Below, piece by piece: positions 16,740 through 25,897 of a DNA stretch of 64,000 nt. Under the pieces are notes generated by a model. The model had not been told where the DNA came from. It searched no databases and worked only from the letters and a program-made list of their open reading frames with translations. A program made the position numbers and the translations under genes. The DNA is taken from positions 46,315-110,314 of the forward strand of contig NZ_JADEWO010000018.1 in assembly GCF_015207605.1 (NCBI RefSeq). Direction: 5' to 3'. The stretch is from Oculatella sp. LEGE 06141. GTDB lineage: Bacteria > Cyanobacteriota > Cyanobacteriia > Elainellales > Elainellaceae. Each line of letters begins with the position of its first letter. Position 1 is the first letter of the stretch.

Positions 16740-16997
16740 CTAACTGTTTTGGGATTGCTGCTCGTCCTGAATTAGCTGCTCTTTTGAGTCGCCCCAATAC
16801 GCACTGTAGGTCCAAACTTCGTTTGTTCCTCTTGTTTCTACAGACCATCTGTATGTAGCTGATTTGGGATCAACCCCTACCTCAATTAGCTTTGCGCCCA
16901 TGTAGTATTCCATCTGGCGCTTTTTCATGTCCTTAAGCCCATCGGGTTGATTCTTGCCAAGCGTTTTGGACATGTGCGCTTGTGTTGGTTTTGCCAT
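16740..16997 (-). CDS. Small soluble unknown protein
   Basis: An 85-residue protein of no recognised family. It starts MAKPTQAHMSKTLGKNQ, is basic in its first half (KDMKKRQMEYYMGAKL), and has a beta-rich, aromatic second half (YRWSVETRGTNEVWTYSAYW) with an acidic/Gln-rich tail. AAGAGG lies about 11 bases before the ATG, which supports translation. No signal or membrane segment. It is on the same strand as, and upstream of, the four-unit RNA array, but each unit has its own promoter so linkage is uncertain. Confidence 0.65.
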   Translation of the reverse strand: MAKPTQAHMSKTLGKNQPDGLKDMKKRQMEYYMGAKLIEVGVDPKSATYRWSVETRGTNEVWTYSAYWGDSKEQLIQDEQQSQNS

Positions 16998-17123
16998 GCT
17001 GATCGATGCCTCTTTAGTAAACCCTCAGAATTTCCAGGATAAAGAATTATACGCAAAGTTTCAGCCTTCTGGCCTGATTCAACAGCACTAACACCAACTA
17101 ATCAATGACGTGGCGATCGCCTC

Positions 17124-17489
17124 CTATACCCGATGGCTCAAATGCACCTGAATACACGCCAATAAATCACTGAACCGAAACGGCTTGGTGATATAGTCAC
17201 TGGCACCGCGACGCATACTTTCAGCGCGATCGCTTTCTCCATCACGAGCCGTGACAATAATCACTAGCGCCTGCTGTTTTAAGCGCCGTATTTCATCCAA
17301 CACAAACCAACCATCCTTTCCAGGCAGACCCAGATCCAGGAGAATGACATCAAACGGTCGGGTTTGGGCAAACTGCAATGCTTCATAACCATTGTTGGCA
17401 ATGGTTGTGTCGTATCCAAACTTTCGCAGTCCCTTTTCCACAAACGCTGTAATACGCGGTTCATCTTCAGCAATCAAAATTTGTTGCAT
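17124..17489 (-). CDS. Receiver-only response regulator
   Basis: A 121-residue stand-alone receiver domain. The acidic pocket is E8-D9, the phospho-acceptor is Asp52 (ILLDLGLPGKDG), and Thr80 and Lys102 (SDYITKPF) complete the active site. It is about half identical along its length to the receiver of the neighbouring OmpR-type regulator (17646-18314), with every key position at the same residue number, and then stops where the linker and DNA-binding domain would begin. It could be a phosphate sink, a competitor for the adjacent kinase, or a truncated duplicate. All active-site residues are intact. Confidence 0.88.
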   Translation of the reverse strand: MQQILIAEDEPRITAFVEKGLRKFGYDTTIANNGYEALQFAQTRPFDVILLDLGLPGKDGWFVLDEIRRLKQQALVIIVTARDGESDRAESMRRGASDYITKPFRFSDLLACIQVHLSHRV

Positions 17490-17645
17490 GACCAGGTTGA
17501 GAGAAGATACGTTGTGCCGTCCATTAACTCTGGTTCAGCGGCTGTTGCAAGGCTACTTTGGCACACTAATTGACTGAACGTTCCCCTGGAAACCTAGCAT
17601 GGTCAAACCCGATGAATGGAACATGAAGGCTAAATGAGAATATTC

Positions 17646-18314
17646 TTACGTACGGCAACGGTAACCCATGCCGCGTACGGTTTCAATCAGGTCGTCGCCT
17701 AATTTCTTGCGGAGATAGCCAACATACACATCAACAATGTTGGAGCCTGGATCGTAGTCGTATCCCCAAACATGGTTGAGTAACTGTTCTCGGCTGAGTA
17801 CCTGCCCCGGATGGCGTAAAAAGGTTTCTGCCAGAGTGAATTCGCGGGCAGAGAGGTCAATGTAGCGATCGCCCACCTGCACGCGGCGGGTTCGCAGGTC
17901 TAGGGCAACGTTTCTTAAGCGCAGCACCATCTCGGACGAGTTAACGGCCGCTGTACTGGTACGGAGTCGGGCACGAATCCGCGCCAGCAGTTCCTCAAAC
18001 CGAAAGGGCTTTGTCACATAGTCGTCTGCCCCGGTTTCAAACCCAGCCACTTTGTTATCAACATCATCTTTTGCCGTCAGAATAATAATTGGCAAATGTG
18101 CCCCTTGCCCCCGCAGTTCTTCGAGAACCGTCAGTCCATCTTTGCCGGGTAAGCCTAAATCTAACAGGATGAGGTCAAATTCACTGTCTAAAGCCATCTG
18201 TGCCGCTTCTTTGCCGTCTCTAACGGCTGTGGTGGTAAAGCCGTTGGCCTGTAGACCCTTTTCCAGAAATGCTGTAATTCGGGGTTCGTCTTCAACAATC
18301 AAAATGCGATTCAT
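17646..18314 (-). CDS. OmpR/PhoB-family response regulator
   Basis: A 222-residue two-domain regulator: receiver at residues 1-118 (E8-D9, phospho-acceptor Asp52, Thr80, Lys102) and a winged-helix DNA-binding domain at about 128-222 (LSAREFTLAETFLRHPGQV, VWGYDYDPGSNIVDVYVGYL, ETVRGMGYRC). Its start codon overlaps the kinase stop as ATGA (18311-18314), so the two are translationally coupled. The pair resembles cyanobacterial envelope- or metal-responsive systems such as RppAB and NrsRS, but the signal cannot be assigned. Confidence 0.93.
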   Translation of the reverse strand: MNRILIVEDEPRITAFLEKGLQANGFTTTAVRDGKEAAQMALDSEFDLILLDLGLPGKDGLTVLEELRGQGAHLPIIILTAKDDVDNKVAGFETGADDYVTKPFRFEELLARIRARLRTSTAAVNSSEMVLRLRNVALDLRTRRVQVGDRYIDLSAREFTLAETFLRHPGQVLSREQLLNHVWGYDYDPGSNIVDVYVGYLRKKLGDDLIETVRGMGYRCRT

Positions 18315-19825
18315 CCCGATAGTTTCTCCTGTGGAGGCTCTAAAGGAAGAACAACTGTAAAGGTTGAACCCATACCCGGTTGGCTAACCAGGTCGATGCG
18401 GCCACCGTGCGCCTCGGCCACGGCTCGAACAATAGATAGCCCTAAGCCTGCTCCTTCAGAACGACGATAGCTGTTTGCAGCACGGGCAAATCGTTCAAAG
18501 ATGCGCTCTTGATCGGCTGGAGCAATTCCTTCTCCGGTATCACGCACCCAAAATTTCACGTTGCTTCTAGTGAGGGCGGCTCCCAGTTCAATGACATCCT
18601 CGCATTGCGTGTACTGAGTTGCGTTTTGAGCCAAGTTGATGAGCGCTCCTGTAATGCGTTGTCGATCGCCAACAATACGACCTGTTCCTTCAATGGTTAG
18701 TTTCCAGTTCCGTTCGGCTAATGCTTGCGCCTTCGCAAACAGCTCCTTTGTAAAGGAAGGAACGTTGATAGTTTCGAGCTGAAGAAAGTCAGGCCGTTCT
18801 GCCTTGGCTAGTAAAATCATATCGTTAACGAAGCGGCTCATTCGATCTAGCTCGTCTAACACAATTTCTAGTGTTTCTTGCTGCTCTTGAGGATCATTCC
18901 CCAATAACTCTAAATGGCCGCGAATGATTGTAATGGGAGTCCGCAATTCATGCCCTGCATCATTGATAAAGTTGCGCTGACTATTGAAAGCAGATTGAAT
19001 TCGGTTCATCATGGCATTGAACGTTTCTGCCAGTTCTGCCATTTCACCGTTGCCCTGAACCGGGATGCGGCGATTCAGGTCAGACTCGCTGATCGAACGA
19101 GCAGTGGTTGATAAGCTGCGGACTGGCGATAGCACCTGCCCTGTTGCAGCCCACGCTAAAACAAATGAAATGACCACCACGCCCAAGGCCACTCTAGTGA
19201 ATACCAAAACAGCGGCCAGGGCTTCCTGACGTTCACCCAGGGTGATATGAGCGACAACAAAGGTACCTCGAACCACTCCATCCAGCTCCAGCGGTTCTAG
19301 CAGATAAATAACGTCGCCCATGTTGGGATCGGCCAATTCCTGCTTGACAGCGGTGGAAATGCTCAATTCTCCCGCCTGTTTCCAGCGTTGTACTAACGGA
19401 GAATTGGGCTGTAATTGGGCTGGTAGTACGGTTGGATTGGACTGATAAAATTCGCCCTCAATTAACACAATTAAAAAGTTGTCGTCTTCCGGAAGTTCGT
19501 TCGCCAAGAAGTCAGCAACAAACTGCTTGAGACTGTTAACAGATTGGTTTGGTTCTTGTTCCCAGCGTTGGTAATACGTTCTAAACTCATCCATTTCTCG
19601 CCGCAGATCGTCACGAACTCGACTATCAACGCTGGTAAACAGCAAAAAGCGGAAGATGGGAATAGAAACGGCTGTGAAAAACAGCATCAACACCACATAG
19701 AGAAGCAAAATTCGCGTTCGTGCTTCGCCCATCGCCCGATTCCACCAAGCGCGATCGCGCCATTTCATCTCGTCTGCAATTCGCTTGAGCGATCGAACGA
19801 CTGAGCGCTTCCATGTACTGCTCAC
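18311..19825 (-). CDS. Membrane sensor histidine kinase
   Basis: A 504-residue kinase. A basic cytoplasmic N-terminus precedes membrane helix 1 (about 39-63); a periplasmic sensor of about 140 residues follows, then helix 2 (about 203-228), a HAMP domain, and the HisKA domain with phospho-acceptor His292 in NDAGHELRTP. The ATPase domain has the N box (LINLAQNATQYT), G1 (VRDTGEGIAP), and G2 (GAGLGLSIVRAV). It is the upstream partner of the OmpR-type regulator it overlaps. The sensor region matches no domain I can name. Confidence 0.93.
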   Translation of the reverse strand: MSSTWKRSVVRSLKRIADEMKWRDRAWWNRAMGEARTRILLLYVVLMLFFTAVSIPIFRFLLFTSVDSRVRDDLRREMDEFRTYYQRWEQEPNQSVNSLKQFVADFLANELPEDDNFLIVLIEGEFYQSNPTVLPAQLQPNSPLVQRWKQAGELSISTAVKQELADPNMGDVIYLLEPLELDGVVRGTFVVAHITLGERQEALAAVLVFTRVALGVVVISFVLAWAATGQVLSPVRSLSTTARSISESDLNRRIPVQGNGEMAELAETFNAMMNRIQSAFNSQRNFINDAGHELRTPITIIRGHLELLGNDPQEQQETLEIVLDELDRMSRFVNDMILLAKAERPDFLQLETINVPSFTKELFAKAQALAERNWKLTIEGTGRIVGDRQRITGALINLAQNATQYTQCEDVIELGAALTRSNVKFWVRDTGEGIAPADQERIFERFARAANSYRRSEGAGLGLSIVRAVAEAHGGRIDLVSQPGMGSTFTVVLPLEPPQEKLSG

Positions 19826-20039
19826 GAATCAGTCCTCGTATTGGTCTGGGAGATGATTTGAAGCCACTATCGTATCTGCTAAAAGCTACGCCATCTGAAT
19901 TCAATGCTTTATTCGACCGAGGATTGCCTATATTTCTTATATCAAACTCTTCCACCGCAACGAAAAAGAGAGCAATTGGATGCTCCCTGTTCTAGGTTGT
20001 TGATATTGAGTGACGCCAAACCACTAGACCAGCGTTAGC

Positions 20040-20540
20040 CTACTTGCTGCCGCGATCGCGCTCTAAATCGTAAATCACTTTTTCCATATACCAATCGGTC
20101 GGGTGGTTAGGATACTTGAAGCTCACCTGCGTTAACAGTCGGTTAGCCGTAGCGCGATCGTCGTGCAACAGCCGCATCAGCCGTTTCTTCAGCTTGCCGC
20201 TGGCGCGATCGACGTTAACATCATCGCCCTGTCTACGAGACTGGACACTGTAGCGATCGCGTGTCGATTGGGGTTGGCGCTGGTGTTGCAGGGCACTCGC
20301 AACAATAACCGCACCCCCTCCGGCTAGCAGTGCCAGCGCTACCCCAGTGCGGCTGTTATCTGCGGTGGTCTGGGCAGACCATTGATTATTGGCAAACGGT
20401 TCAAACGACTGCATTAGCGATGGCTCATGCCGTAACGCTGCGGTAGGAGATACCTCAACCGCCAGCAGGCTTCCCAGCGCTCCAGCCACCAGAAATGACA
20501 GAGCTGTTGCAGATTTGGGAAGAGAAAAGGAACGAAACAT
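20040..20540 (-). CDS. Small exported or anchored protein with shared C-terminal domain
   Basis: A 166-residue protein with an N-terminal hydrophobic stretch (ATALSFLVAGALGSLLAVEV) and a second one (GVALALLAGGGAVIVASAL) near residues 66-84. The last 50 residues (LKKRLMRLLHDDRA...YPNHPTDWYMEKVIYDLERD) match the end of the TPR protein at 12027-13049. The N-terminus could be a signal peptide, making the rest periplasmic, or the two segments could form a hairpin. Function unknown. It lies between the histidine kinase and Ser/Thr kinase genes, all on the same strand. Confidence 0.8.
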   Translation of the reverse strand: MFRSFSLPKSATALSFLVAGALGSLLAVEVSPTAALRHEPSLMQSFEPFANNQWSAQTTADNSRTGVALALLAGGGAVIVASALQHQRQPQSTRDRYSVQSRRQGDDVNVDRASGKLKKRLMRLLHDDRATANRLLTQVSFKYPNHPTDWYMEKVIYDLERDRGSK

Positions 20541-20732
20541 TTTGGATGTGCGAACTCAACAGTGGTAGGAGCCACGCACCTTAGCTGGTGTAGGGTTGCA
20601 AGGCCAAACCCCTGCGGTAGAACCCTCAGTGAAACAGTTAGTGCGTAACGTTTAAGCTATGTCGCTTGATTTTAGTTTAGTAAACCACTGTGACAGCAAT
20701 ATGACAGCCCTATATCGGTAGAAATGGCTGGC

Positions 20733-22832
20733 TCAATCTTTTGCGTCTGGAGACTCAGGATCGATCGCTTCAATTGGAGTAGAGGTAACACGATCGATCG
20801 CCAGATCAAGCTGATAGTCGAAGGGTTCAGTGGTCGTGGAAACGATCACCACTTCATAAAACCCAGACTGCGGCAAGCGTCCCGACCAGGTGCGTTGAGC
20901 CGCATCTTCAAGCAAAAATGGACTAACCGGGGTGGGGCGTGGTAAATAAATCGACAAGAGCGTGCTGCGAGCAGGCGCTTGCAGATTGAGGCGCAGATGT
21001 TGACCTTCGGACAGGTTGGCAATGTAAACCCGTCCATCACCCGGTTCCAATCGACCGCTAATCTGCTTACCATAGCTATCGTCCTCAAACCGGACTCGCT
21101 CCAGGTTGCGGCCCGCTTGCAACGTGGCTACCGCATCTTCCGCGATCGCGTGCCACACTTGCCCGATGGGTTGAGCAATGAAGTTTTGGTCTTGCTGATT
21201 GGGAAACAACTGAAAAAATTTGGCATCGGCTAAGTCATTGAGCGCTCGACTGCTGACATAAAGCCGATTCACCGATTGTTTCCAGCGATCGCGATCGGCC
21301 TGGGTATATTGCCCCAGGTGACTACGAGCTTCGGCACTCAGGTTTTGCTCTAAAGTGGTCAGCAGGTCGTTGGCGATCGCGTCCCAGCGGGTGCGCCATT
21401 CGGCATCGGCAGCCCCATCGGTTAAGGTTCGTCCTTGCTGGTCGGGATAGCGGTCATAAAAAGCACCATTAGTCAGGTCGATCAAAAACTGGTAATCAAT
21501 TTTCAGGGCTTCCCGGCGATCGCGCAATGCGATTTTGCGTTCCTGTTCGCTGGGTGGAAAGTTAGAGGAGGTATCGCTTCCCGGTTCCACGGCTTCAGGC
21601 GGGTTGAGTTGAGAAATGACCACGGGTAGCCAGCGATCGCGCGTTTGCCATCCGGCTCCCGCTAAGCCCATCAGCAGAAACAGCGGCAGCACGGCTTGAC
21701 CCAGCCCTCGACGCTTTGGCTGAGGTAAGGTCGATTGGGGAACCGCTATGGTTGGGTTGGGCAGGGCAGTGGTTGGGTTGGATTGGGTTGGCGGCGACAG
21801 AAAGGGGTCAAGCTCCAATTCCAACAGGGGTGGCGATGTATAGCCAACGGGGGGTTGGGTAGCGGTTTCGTCAAATTCAAACGGATTGCCAGCCAGGGCT
21901 TGCAGGACTTCCTCCGCAGACTGGTAGCGATCGACCGGATTCGAGGCCAACATGTGCGTTAACACAGCTATTAGCGTGGGGCTGAGGTGAACCCGGTCTT
22001 GCCAATTCTGGCGCGGAGAACCGCTAAGCAAGTCCTGTGGGTCATCTCCGGTCAGCAGTACCAGGACGGTAACGGCCAGGGCATACAAATCGCTAGGCGG
22101 GTAAGCCCTCCCCATTTGCATTTGTTCATCGGGCGCATAGCCCATTTTGCCGAGCCGAGTTGGAGGAGCCGCGATCGCCTGATTCATCTGCACGTATTGA
22201 GCAGCGGCAGCGGATATCTGCTTCACGCCTCCAAAGTCAATTAAAACGGGCATTTGGTCGTCACTTCGCAGGATAATGTTATCCGGCGAGATGTCGCGGT
22301 GGATCACCCCAATACCGTGAAGGTATTGCAGAACGGGCAGCAATTGCACCAGCAGTTGAGTCGCTTCTACTTCCGAGAAGCACACGCCACGTTGCTGTTT
22401 TCGGGTTTCTAAAAGCTGCTGGTAGGTTTGACCATCAATATAATCTTGAACTAAAAACAGGTGATCCCGGTCTTCGAATGTGGCTCGAAACAGTTCACGA
22501 AATTGGGGAATCTGCGGATGTTGAAGCTTATAGAGAATCCCGGCTTCTCGACCAAACAGTTCTTCTGCCTTTTGCAGAGCGTAGGTTCCTTCCACCTGGG
22601 GGGCAAACTCTTTTAAAACACAGGGTTCGTTAAACCGATTGATGTCTTCTGCTAAATAGGTTCGCCCAAAACCGCCGTGCCCTAACTCGCGCCGAATGCG
22701 ATACCGTAATCCCAAAATAGAGTCAGACGGATGATGGCCTGACGAAGGTTGGGAAAGGCGTTCGCCACACAGATAGCAAAACCGACCTTCATGGGAGTTG
22801 AGGTGTCCTTGACTGCAACGGACGGATGTCAT
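20733..22832 (-). CDS. Serine/threonine protein kinase with zinc-ribbon N-terminus
   Basis: A 699-residue eukaryotic-type kinase. An N-terminal zinc-ribbon-like segment has Cys6, Cys19 and Cys22. The kinase domain spans about residues 42-315: glycine loop GHGGFG (51-56), Lys74, HRDISPDN (178-185) and DFGG (199-202). A Pro/Thr linker and one membrane helix (about 376-394) follow. The extracytoplasmic part repeats an NDLADAKFFQLFPNQQ-type segment twice and ends in a beta-rich pre-peptidase-like domain (GRVYIANLSEGQHLRLNL). It probably senses something outside the membrane; substrates are unknown. Confidence 0.92.
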   Translation of the reverse strand: MTSVRCSQGHLNSHEGRFCYLCGERLSQPSSGHHPSDSILGLRYRIRRELGHGGFGRTYLAEDINRFNEPCVLKEFAPQVEGTYALQKAEELFGREAGILYKLQHPQIPQFRELFRATFEDRDHLFLVQDYIDGQTYQQLLETRKQQRGVCFSEVEATQLLVQLLPVLQYLHGIGVIHRDISPDNIILRSDDQMPVLIDFGGVKQISAAAAQYVQMNQAIAAPPTRLGKMGYAPDEQMQMGRAYPPSDLYALAVTVLVLLTGDDPQDLLSGSPRQNWQDRVHLSPTLIAVLTHMLASNPVDRYQSAEEVLQALAGNPFEFDETATQPPVGYTSPPLLELELDPFLSPPTQSNPTTALPNPTIAVPQSTLPQPKRRGLGQAVLPLFLLMGLAGAGWQTRDRWLPVVISQLNPPEAVEPGSDTSSNFPPSEQERKIALRDRREALKIDYQFLIDLTNGAFYDRYPDQQGRTLTDGAADAEWRTRWDAIANDLLTTLEQNLSAEARSHLGQYTQADRDRWKQSVNRLYVSSRALNDLADAKFFQLFPNQQDQNFIAQPIGQVWHAIAEDAVATLQAGRNLERVRFEDDSYGKQISGRLEPGDGRVYIANLSEGQHLRLNLQAPARSTLLSIYLPRPTPVSPFLLEDAAQRTWSGRLPQSGFYEVVIVSTTTEPFDYQLDLAIDRVTSTPIEAIDPESPDAKD

Positions 22833-23478
22833 TTAACCGCGATCTCCTGGGTTAGGCATTATCTTGCCCAACACTAGCTTACCCATCCATTACAGCCTTA
22901 ATCTTAGGAATCAGGTAGACCCAGGAAAAATATCGCGATCGCCCCGTCTCTCCGTATCGGCAAAGCCGATAAGATACCAGGTCATGAGAGGTCGGTCGCC
23001 TGATGCCTTCAGCACTCTGACGACCTGAATACCAAATATCTAGTCAAGAATATTGTCAATGCTATCCAGGGGGGCGCTGCAACCCCCTGGATGGCCAACC
23101 CTCACGTTAAAACGGGCAACGCGGAGGTTTGGGAGATTTAACACTCCTGTTAAGTTACCCTGTTTTGCGCTGCACTGACAACGGGGTTAGCCGGTTTTTT
23201 GGCGTTCCTGTGCGTTAGCCAAAACCGGAGTCCTATCAGGTCGGCTCCTGTCGGTGTGTTAACGATGATGGTATCGACGCTCGCAATCCTCAGCAGGCCG
23301 CTCAGCAACCAGACGAGATGGAGCGATCGCACCCCGTCGTCTCCCTTCAGCCGCCGATAAAGTGAACCTTTGAGAGGCCAGCGATGGATGTCACCTGCGG
23401 TGAAACGGGTTGGCTCAATCGCAACAGTCGATCGCTATAGTTAAATCAAAAACTGACCACACGTTTTACCAACCCACT
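22833..23478. other. Intergenic region with stem-loops
   Basis: A 646-base gap with no convincing gene. A perfect 10-pair stem lies at 23064-23092 (ATCCAGGGGG with CCCCCTGGAT) without a T-run, and GCCGGTTTTTTGGC near 23189 is mirrored by GCCAAAACCGG near 23218. An in-frame TTG at 23410 extends the next gene but is not used here. Neither structure matches a known riboswitch. Confidence 0.45.
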
Positions 23479-23841
23479 ATGAAAGTTACTCAATCGCTGC
23501 ACACCGCGCTGCTGGTTTCTAACCTGGAGCAAGCAGAACATTTCTACGGCACCGTTTTAGGATTGCCAAAAGTCGATCGCGTCCTCAAATTTCCGGGTGC
23601 ATGGTATCAGCTCGGCTCCTATCAACTGCACCTAATTGTCGATTCGGCCTATTCTACCCAGATTCAAAATCAGCAGAAATGGGGACGCAACCCTCACATT
23701 GCCTTTGCAGTAGACGATCTGGAACAAGCGAAAGCGCAATTAACAACCCACGGCTGCGATATCCAACTCAGCGCGTCAGGACGACCTGCCCTGTTTACCC
23801 GCGATCCGGATGGCAACATTGTTGAATTATCGCAGACGTAA
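23479..23841 (+). CDS. VOC-superfamily protein (glyoxalase/dioxygenase fold)
   Basis: A 120-residue vicinal-oxygen-chelate protein made of two beta-alpha-beta-beta-beta units. SLHTALLVSNLEQAEHFYG opens unit one and NPHIAFAVDDLEQAKAQL opens unit two. His in LHTALLV, His in YQLHLIV, His in NPHIAF and Glu in GNIVELSQT fit a metal site. These folds include glyoxalase I and fosfomycin-resistance proteins; the reaction here is not determined. The ATG at 23479 is chosen over the TTG at 23410 because the domain starts at once from it. Confidence 0.85.
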   Translation: MKVTQSLHTALLVSNLEQAEHFYGTVLGLPKVDRVLKFPGAWYQLGSYQLHLIVDSAYSTQIQNQQKWGRNPHIAFAVDDLEQAKAQLTTHGCDIQLSASGRPALFTRDPDGNIVELSQT

Positions 23842-23843
23842 AC

Positions 23844-23871
23844 TTGACAAATCCAAATTTTTCTGTAACAC
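23844..23871 (+). promoter_or_regulatory. Possible promoter for DUF4278 gene
   Basis: TTGACA at 23844-23849 is a consensus -35. A weak -10-like TAACAC lies 16 bases later at 23866-23871. The next gene starts at 23998, which gives a leader of about 120 bases. The -10 is poor, so this is tentative. Confidence 0.4.
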
Positions 23872-23997
23872 TGAATACAGAAACAAAAAACGTTCATCCT
23901 TTCAAAGCTTTCAACAGTTTTTTTAGAAGGACGGAAGTAGGGTCAACACCCGAAGGAACGCGCCTCGTCAATCGACATCCCTGAAGGAGGCGAATCC

Positions 23998-24201
23998 ATG
24001 AAACTTCAATATCGCGGTGCTACATACGACTACAATCCACCTGAAGTGGTTTACAGCAGTAGCAACACCGTTGGCAAATACCGTGGGCTAGACTTACGAT
24101 TCCGCAATCTTCGTAAGGTACCTGTTTTTCAGCCTACGTTAGATCTGATTTATCGCGGCGTGCATACTAAAGCCAGCACATCAGCCCCTGCCGCATCCTA
24201 A
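23998..24201 (+). CDS. DUF4278 family small protein
   Basis: A 67-residue cyanobacterial protein of the DUF4278 type: MKLQYRGATYDYNPP is the family's start, followed by GKYRGLDLRFRNLRK and LDLIYRGVHT. A strong GGAGG lies 8 bases before the ATG. Members are short, soluble and of unknown function, often expressed under stress. Its last 35 bases overlap the 3' end of nei on the opposite strand, and its likely terminator lies inside nei. Confidence 0.88.
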   Translation: MKLQYRGATYDYNPPEVVYSSSNTVGKYRGLDLRFRNLRKVPVFQPTLDLIYRGVHTKASTSAPAAS

Positions 24202-25072
24202 GCAGCAACGAGCGAGTGGAACCGTTTAATAGAGACTGAAGCACCCTTGAGGGGTGCTTTTTTTGGCAATTGGGGCAATAGTAGTAACGCCGTCCGGCAA
24301 TGTCTTTGACAATAGGCGTGCCGCACACAAAGCAAGGTTCGCCCTCGCGGTTAAACACCCAATGGCGATAGGCTTGCCGCCGTACCCCTTGCTGGCGCAG
24401 TTGGGCGGCCAGGTTTGGATCGTTCGTAATACCGCCTGTTTCGTAGGAGCGACGAGAAATCGCGATCGCCGCCTCTGCCAGTCGGGCGATTGCCTCATTA
24501 TCACAGTCCACCGGACGCAAGGTGGGATGCAGCCGCGCTACAAACAGCACTTCACTCCGCAAGTAGTTGCCCAATCCAGACAAAAAATGCTGGTCTAGCA
24601 ACAGCGCCGTCAGAGAGCGACGGTAAAAGCGTTTGTCCTGAAACCGTTGGATCACCGCATTCAGCGACACCGATGCATCCAGCACATCGGGGCCAATTCG
24701 GCTCAAAAACGGATGTACCGCAATCTCCGATTCCGTCAACACCTCAATATCAGACGCGCTGTAAAGCAACGCTGATTTTTCCTGTGTGTGGATGGCTAAG
24801 CGAAGTTGACGGGTCGTTTCAGGATAAGAATAGGCGTTGCGGATCACCCATTTACCGTAGAGCTGGTTGTGGCTGTAGATGCTGAGCTGGTTGTTAAACC
24901 GAATCAGCAAGGCTTTGCCTTTCGGGTCAACCGCCGTTACAAGGTTGCTGGCAAACTGCGGCTCGTAGGGCTTGAGCCGGTCGAACGCAAACCTTACTTC
25001 CACAATGGGACGATGGGCGATCGCCGCGGCAATCTCATCTGCCGCCCGTTTAATCTCTGGCCCCTCTGGCAT
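24167..25072 (-). CDS. nei: Endonuclease VIII (Nei) DNA glycosylase
   Basis: A 301-residue base-excision-repair glycosylase that removes oxidised pyrimidines and nicks the strand. MPEGPEIKRAADEIAAAI supplies the catalytic Pro2 and Glu3 and is closer to Nei than to MutM (Fpg). The conserved lysine lies in PKGKALLIRF, the helix-two-turn-helix contains LLDQHFLSGLGNYLRSEVL, and a C-terminal zinc finger reads CFVCG...YYYCPNC. The C-terminus extends about 35 residues past the finger. It begins 7 bases after the hisB stop, so the two are probably co-transcribed. The 3' end overlaps the DUF4278 gene. Confidence 0.92.
   Translation of the reverse strand: MPEGPEIKRAADEIAAAIAHRPIVEVRFAFDRLKPYEPQFASNLVTAVDPKGKALLIRFNNQLSIYSHNQLYGKWVIRNAYSYPETTRQLRLAIHTQEKSALLYSASDIEVLTESEIAVHPFLSRIGPDVLDASVSLNAVIQRFQDKRFYRRSLTALLLDQHFLSGLGNYLRSEVLFVARLHPTLRPVDCDNEAIARLAEAAIAISRRSYETGGITNDPNLAAQLRQQGVRRQAYRHWVFNREGEPCFVCGTPIVKDIAGRRYYYCPNCQKKHPSRVLQSLLNGSTRSLLLRMRQGLMCWL
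24239..24264 (+). terminator. Terminator of DUF4278 gene, inside nei
   Basis: AAGCACCC (24239-24246) pairs with GGGTGCTT across TTGAG and is followed by a T-run on the plus strand. It lies 38 bases after the DUF4278 stop and within the coding sequence of nei on the other strand, where it encodes part of the C-terminal tail just after the zinc finger. Confidence 0.8.
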
Positions 25073-25079
25073 AGGCTAC

Positions 25080-25736
25080 TTATAAAACGCCTTTGGAACT
25101 GGGGATCAAATGCGCCCGACGGGGATCGGTTTCGGTCGCCATCCGCATCGCTCTGGCAAACGCTTTGAAGGTTGCTTCAATAATGTGATGCGAATTGATA
25201 CCGTCCAATTGCCGGATGTGGAGCGTCATTTGCGAATGGTTGACGATCGCCACAAAAAACTCGCGCACCAGTTGAGTGTCGTAGGTTCCTACCCGTTGTG
25301 TGGGAATCTCAAGCCCATAGCTGAGGTGAGGCCGCCCCGAAAAGTCGAGCGTTACCTGTACTAACGCCTCATCCAGTGGTGCAAAAAAGTGTCCAAATCG
25401 GGTAATTCCTTTGCGATCGCCCAACGCTTTTGCGATCGCCTGTCCCAGGGTGATCCCAACATCTTCATTGGTGTGATGATCGTCAATTTCCACATCACCC
25501 GTCGCCCGGATCGTTAGATCGATCAATCCATGAGACGAAATTTGATGCAGCATGTGGTCTAAAAACGGAACGCCCGTTGCCACATCACACCGCCCCTGCC
25601 CGTCCAAATTGACGCTGACATGGACATCCGTTTCCTGGGTTTTGCGACTAACAGATGCCGTTCGAGTTAAAGTCGGTAATTCGATCGCAGCATAATGACT
25701 GGGTTCAGACGGGGCGTTTGGATCACGAGTTTGCAT
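25080..25736 (-). CDS. hisB: Imidazoleglycerol-phosphate dehydratase
   Basis: A 218-residue HisB, sixth step of histidine synthesis: dehydration of imidazole-glycerol phosphate to imidazole-acetol phosphate. Metal-binding motifs are clear: [28 protein letters not shown], and [17 protein letters not shown]. The start is placed at 25736 (MQTRDPN), because the extra 16 residues of the longer frame (to 25784) are hydrophobic and not typical of HisB. It stands away from other his genes, as is usual in cyanobacteria, and is followed 7 bases later by nei. Confidence 0.95.
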   Translation of the reverse strand: MQTRDPNAPSEPSHYAAIELPTLTRTASVSRKTQETDVHVSVNLDGQGRCDVATGVPFLDHMLHQISSHGLIDLTIRATGDVEIDDHHTNEDVGITLGQAIAKALGDRKGITRFGHFFAPLDEALVQVTLDFSGRPHLSYGLEIPTQRVGTYDTQLVREFFVAIVNHSQMTLHIRQLDGINSHHIIEATFKAFARAMRMATETDPRRAHLIPSSKGVL

Positions 25737-25897
25737 AGGATAAAGCCCAAATAAACCAAACCATAAACAACCCATGAGGGTCATCAGGCATCATTCTCTA
25801 TGGTATGCCTTGAGCGGGCAGGTTCACCATCTGGCAATGGATGCATTAGCGATAGACAGCAATTGGTGCTCTGCAACCAATCAACTGCCACCCGCAC

